Program-made: the position numbers and the translations under genes
Notes under the pieces: generated by a model
The model's database searches: none
What the model was told of the DNA's origin: nothing
The model's input: the letters and a program-made list of their open reading frames with translations, nothing else
In this document: positions 5,520 to 8,020 of the stretch, in pieces
Numbering within the stretch: the first letter of the stretch is position 1
Layout: every line of letters starts with the position of its first letter
NCBI GenBank assembly: GCA_003645825.1
Contig: QNCQ01000072.1
Span: 1-8,020, forward strand
Source: Fidelibacterota bacterium
Lineage (GTDB): Bacteria > Fidelibacterota > UBA2242 > B5-G15
Direction: 5' to 3'
Length of the DNA stretch: 8,020 nucleotides

Positions 5520-6791
5520 CTACTTCCCAAGATAAGGATTAAAATAGCCATATCTGAGCCAGGGACATTTTTCTTTCACCTCTTTCATCATCATCCTAAT
5601 GCCAATACCTGAAACATCTTCCACCCCAATTCCATCGAGATAGTATTCAGGATCAATATTCAAATTCCGCCATTGAATCATATCAATCCTGTACTCGCTA
5701 ATAAAATTAATTAGCATTTTTACTTCTTCTGGCTGATCCACAAACCCGGGAAAAACAAAAAAATTTATCGAAACAAATCCACCCATCTCCTTCATCACTC
5801 TAATCGATTCCAGGACGTCCTTAAAATCATAGTCAACGGGCCTGAAATATTTCATATAATACTTTTCCCGCACGGAATTCATCGAAACACGCATACTATC
5901 GAGACCTGCCTTCCGAAGTTCCCTTACAACTTCCGGTTTACTGGCATTGGTGTTAAGGTTAATTGTCCCTTTATTCGTCCTCCGCCTTATCTCAGCCACG
6001 CTTTTAATAAGCAGCTCACCATTAAGCAACGGCTCCCCTTCACATCCCTGACCAAAGCTTACAATAGGCAAAGGCGCTGTTTCAAGGTGTGGCACCGCTA
6101 TCTCAACTATCTCTTCCGGCGTGGGAATAAAGTCCATCCTCTCCTGTGTACAGGGTATCGAAGTATTAGGCTGGAAAGATATACAGCCTATACAACGGGC
6201 ATTACATTTCTTTGAAGTTGGCAGAGGCATCTCCCATCTGTTGAGAACATAATTTTGTGCAGCAGGACAATGGTATCTTAAGGCACAGTTCTCAATAAGA
6301 TGTCTGGCCAATCTATTGTTCGGATACTGCTTCAAAATCTTCTTTGCATTCTTTTTGATTCTGAAAAAATTGAATTGCGATGGATCCTGTCTGATATCAG
6401 CATCAACCCTTATCGCTGGCACATAAAACCGCCCTTCACACCAACCTACGGCAGCATAAGCAAAAAGCGGCAATATTGGTGCATCTTTTTCAGTCTCCCA
6501 TGCTGCAAGGTATGTAATGGTATAGGCTGGAGCGACAAAGGCTGCAACGGCCATAATGTTTTCATCTTCTTCGCTATCCAGAATTTTTACCTCGCCAGAC
6601 TTTCTGTCTATCCCGACAGGCAATCTTCCCGGTAGCTCAAAAATTTTACTCCCATCAGGCAATGGTATCCATTCAGAGGAAGGAATATTACCAATAAACC
6701 TGCCAGAAGCGCCCGCTGGTATAAGTTCAGGAACATCAAAAACATTCCCATATCCATCTGAAACTACCAGCGAAGGCGAAAATCCAGTCAC
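5520..6791 (-). CDS. Radical SAM protein of unknown function
   Basis: 423 residues. A radical SAM CxxxCxxC site is present at C196, C200, C203 (SKKCNARCIGC). It is followed by GQGCEGEPLL (248-257), matching the GEP-type SAM-binding motif, then LNTNAS (279-284) and a TIM-barrel-like C-terminal half with FFVFPGF (344-350). The first 185 residues are a separate domain: VVSDGYGNVFDVPEL, then IPLPDGSKIFELPGRLPVG. Extra cysteines C118, C169, C175, C214 and C250 could hold a second cluster. I know proteins of this layout as a conserved uncharacterised group; the substrate is unknown and I assign none. The start is GTG at 6791: a TAA three codons upstream in frame prevents extension, no ATG follows before residue 80, and no good Shine-Dalgarno is visible. 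It lies 40 bases after gltD and 55 before tRNA-Pro, with no terminator seen, so it probably shares a transcript with gltD. Confidence 0.85.
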   Translation of the reverse strand: MTGFSPSLVVSDGYGNVFDVPELIPAGASGRFIGNIPSSEWIPLPDGSKIFELPGRLPVGIDRKSGEVKILDSEEDENIMAVAAFVAPAYTITYLAAWETEKDAPILPLFAYAAVGWCEGRFYVPAIRVDADIRQDPSQFNFFRIKKNAKKILKQYPNNRLARHLIENCALRYHCPAAQNYVLNRWEMPLPTSKKCNARCIGCISFQPNTSIPCTQERMDFIPTPEEIVEIAVPHLETAPLPIVSFGQGCEGEPLLNGELLIKSVAEIRRRTNKGTINLNTNASKPEVVRELRKAGLDSMRVSMNSVREKYYMKYFRPVDYDFKDVLESIRVMKEMGGFVSINFFVFPGFVDQPEEVKMLINFISEYRIDMIQWRNLNIDPEYYLDGIGVEDVSGIGIRMMMKEVKEKCPWLRYGYFNPYLGK

Positions 6792-6831
6792 GCTGCTAAA
6801 TTAAACCACTACACTAAATTTTAATAGACTT

Positions 6832-8020
6832 TTATATCTCAAACGGAGATTTAACGTAATAATCCGCAAGAGGATTCGGCAATTCAGTTTCCCCTCTTAG
6901 ATATCTATCTACATAATGAGCTACCTTTCTACCTTCCGCTATTGCCCACACTATCAAACTCTGCCCCCTTACCATATCTCCAGTCCCGAAAATCCCTTCT
7001 ACACTTGTCATCCCTTTTTCATCAACTCTGACTGTGCCCCATGGGGTTAGCTTCAAACCCAGCTTCTCGATCAAATTCGATTCTTCCGCACCAGCAAATC
7101 CGAGAGCAAGTATTACAAGATCAGCGGGGAATTCCATCTCTGAATCAGGTATTTCCTCAGGCTTCGGTTTCCCGTGTTCTTCAACAACAGTAACTCTACT
7201 TGCCACCAAAGATATAACTTCTCCTTTTTTGTTTCCAATAAATCTCTTCGTATTAATCCTGAAAACCTGAACTCCTCCCTCTTCTATAGAAATCGACTTT
7301 GATAGAGTTCGTACAAATTGAGGCCAAGGCTTATCACTCGGTCTTGATTCTGGAGGAGGAGGGAACAACTCAAATTGAATAACACTCTTACACCCCTGCC
7401 TTATTGCTGTGCTGACGCAATCATTACCGGTATCACCCCCTCCAATAACTATAACATTCTTATTTTTTGCAGATAGTGCCGGATTCTCCTTGGCTTTCCC
7501 AGAAACAACCTTATTGGCATGGCTTAAAAACTCCGCAGCGAAATAAATCCCTTTCAAATCTCTTCCCGGGATGTTCAAATCTCTCGGTTTGTTCGAACCA
7601 CAGGCAAGTACTATAGCATCAAAGTCCTTCTTTAAATCAATAGCGTCATAGTCCACCCCAACATTTATAGAATTTCTAAAAACCACCCCTTCTTTCTCTA
7701 ATTGAACAAGCCTCCGATCAAGATAATGCTTTTCAAGTTTAAAATCCGGAATACCATACCTCAGAAAACCACCCGGCTTATCAGCCCTCTCAAACACTGT
7801 AACCCTATATCCAGCTCGCCTCAATTGCTGAGCAACGGTGAGACCCGAAGGCCCGGAACCAATAACAGCAACCCTCTTATCCAGCTCTTCCACCGGCGGC
7901 AAAGGTTCTACCATACCCACCTCCCAAGCCTTTTCCACTACGGAAAGTTCAATCTGTCGAATTGTAACAGGGTTATCATTAAGCCCTAAAACACAGGATT
8001 TTTCACAAAGGGCGGGACAA
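6832..8020 (-). CDS. gltD: Glutamate synthase (NADPH) small subunit, N-terminus missing
   Basis: FAD- and NADPH-binding subunit of glutamate synthase, or a GltD-like electron-input subunit. It passes electrons from NADPH through FAD and iron-sulfur clusters to the large subunit for ammonia assimilation. 395 residues are visible. The frame runs off the right edge, so the GTG at 7938 is not a start. The first visible residues CPALCEKSC belong to the cysteine-rich cluster domain, followed by VLGLNDNPVTIRQIE, typical of GltD. Next come the FAD Rossmann motif GSGPSG (54-59), the NADPH motif GGGDTG (193-198), the GltD-like FELFPPPPESRPSDKPWP stretch, and the second FAD motif GTGDMVRGQSLIVWAIAEGR (345 onward). 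Roughly 80-100 N-terminal residues are missing compared with family members of about 470-490. The large subunit is not in the window and could lie to the right. The TAA stop is 40 bases before the radical SAM gene. Confidence 0.93.
   Translation of the reverse strand, partial: CPALCEKSCVLGLNDNPVTIRQIELSVVEKAWEVGMVEPLPPVEELDKRVAVIGSGPSGLTVAQQLRRAGYRVTVFERADKPGGFLRYGIPDFKLEKHYLDRRLVQLEKEGVVFRNSINVGVDYDAIDLKKDFDAIVLACGSNKPRDLNIPGRDLKGIYFAAEFLSHANKVVSGKAKENPALSAKNKNVIVIGGGDTGNDCVSTAIRQGCKSVIQFELFPPPPESRPSDKPWPQFVRTLSKSISIEEGGVQVFRINTKRFIGNKKGEVISLVASRVTVVEEHGKPKPEEIPDSEMEFPADLVILALGFAGAEESNLIEKLGLKLTPWGTVRVDEKGMTSVEGIFGTGDMVRGQSLIVWAIAEGRKVAHYVDRYLRGETELPNPLADYYVKSPFEI

Noticed and set aside
7936..7938. 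GTG at 7938 as the start of gltD
   Set aside because: The frame is open to the right edge and the residues before it (CPALCEKSC, VLGLNDNPVTIRQIE) are conserved GltD sequence. The gene is simply cut by the window.

Overview
All recognisable genes in this window lie on the minus strand, so transcription runs from the right edge to the left. The sequence is AT-rich. Its content suggests a Gram-negative bacterium. A LapA/LapB pair, which controls lipopolysaccharide synthesis, implies an outer membrane. A secreted SPOR-domain protein implies a peptidoglycan septum, and a selenocysteine tRNA implies that UGA is partly recoded. The selenocysteine tRNA and a radical SAM enzyme of unknown role fit an anaerobic or facultative lifestyle, but that is inference, and I cannot name the phylum from this stretch.

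Right part (8020 to about 5389): the C-terminal four fifths of the glutamate synthase small subunit (gltD, cut by the right edge), then after 40 bases a radical SAM protein of unknown function, then after 55 bases tRNA-Pro(CGG). No convincing terminator separates them.

Middle (5388 to 5008): 381 bases with no credible protein gene. Several nested inverted repeats lie here. Three of their imperfect positions become G-U wobbles only if the minus strand is transcribed. This may be an unrecognised structured RNA, either free-standing or a leader of the miaB operon.

Left part (5007 to 1): a tightly packed string, miaB - lapA - lapB - SPOR protein - tRNA-Sec (selC) - polA. Spacers are 9, 7, -1, 1 and 25 bases, so one transcript is likely. 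MiaB modifies A37 of tRNAs reading UNN codons, and the tRNA-Sec here carries the A36-A37-A38 run that this pathway recognises. LapA and LapB sit in the inner membrane and set the LPS level, and the SPOR protein is exported to the cell wall. PolA is cut by the left edge, but its 5' nuclease and the start of an apparently active proofreading domain are visible.

The most notable points are tRNA-Sec beginning one base after a stop codon inside a protein operon, its non-canonical pairs, and the structured gap upstream of miaB. No mobile element, CRISPR array or defence system is visible.
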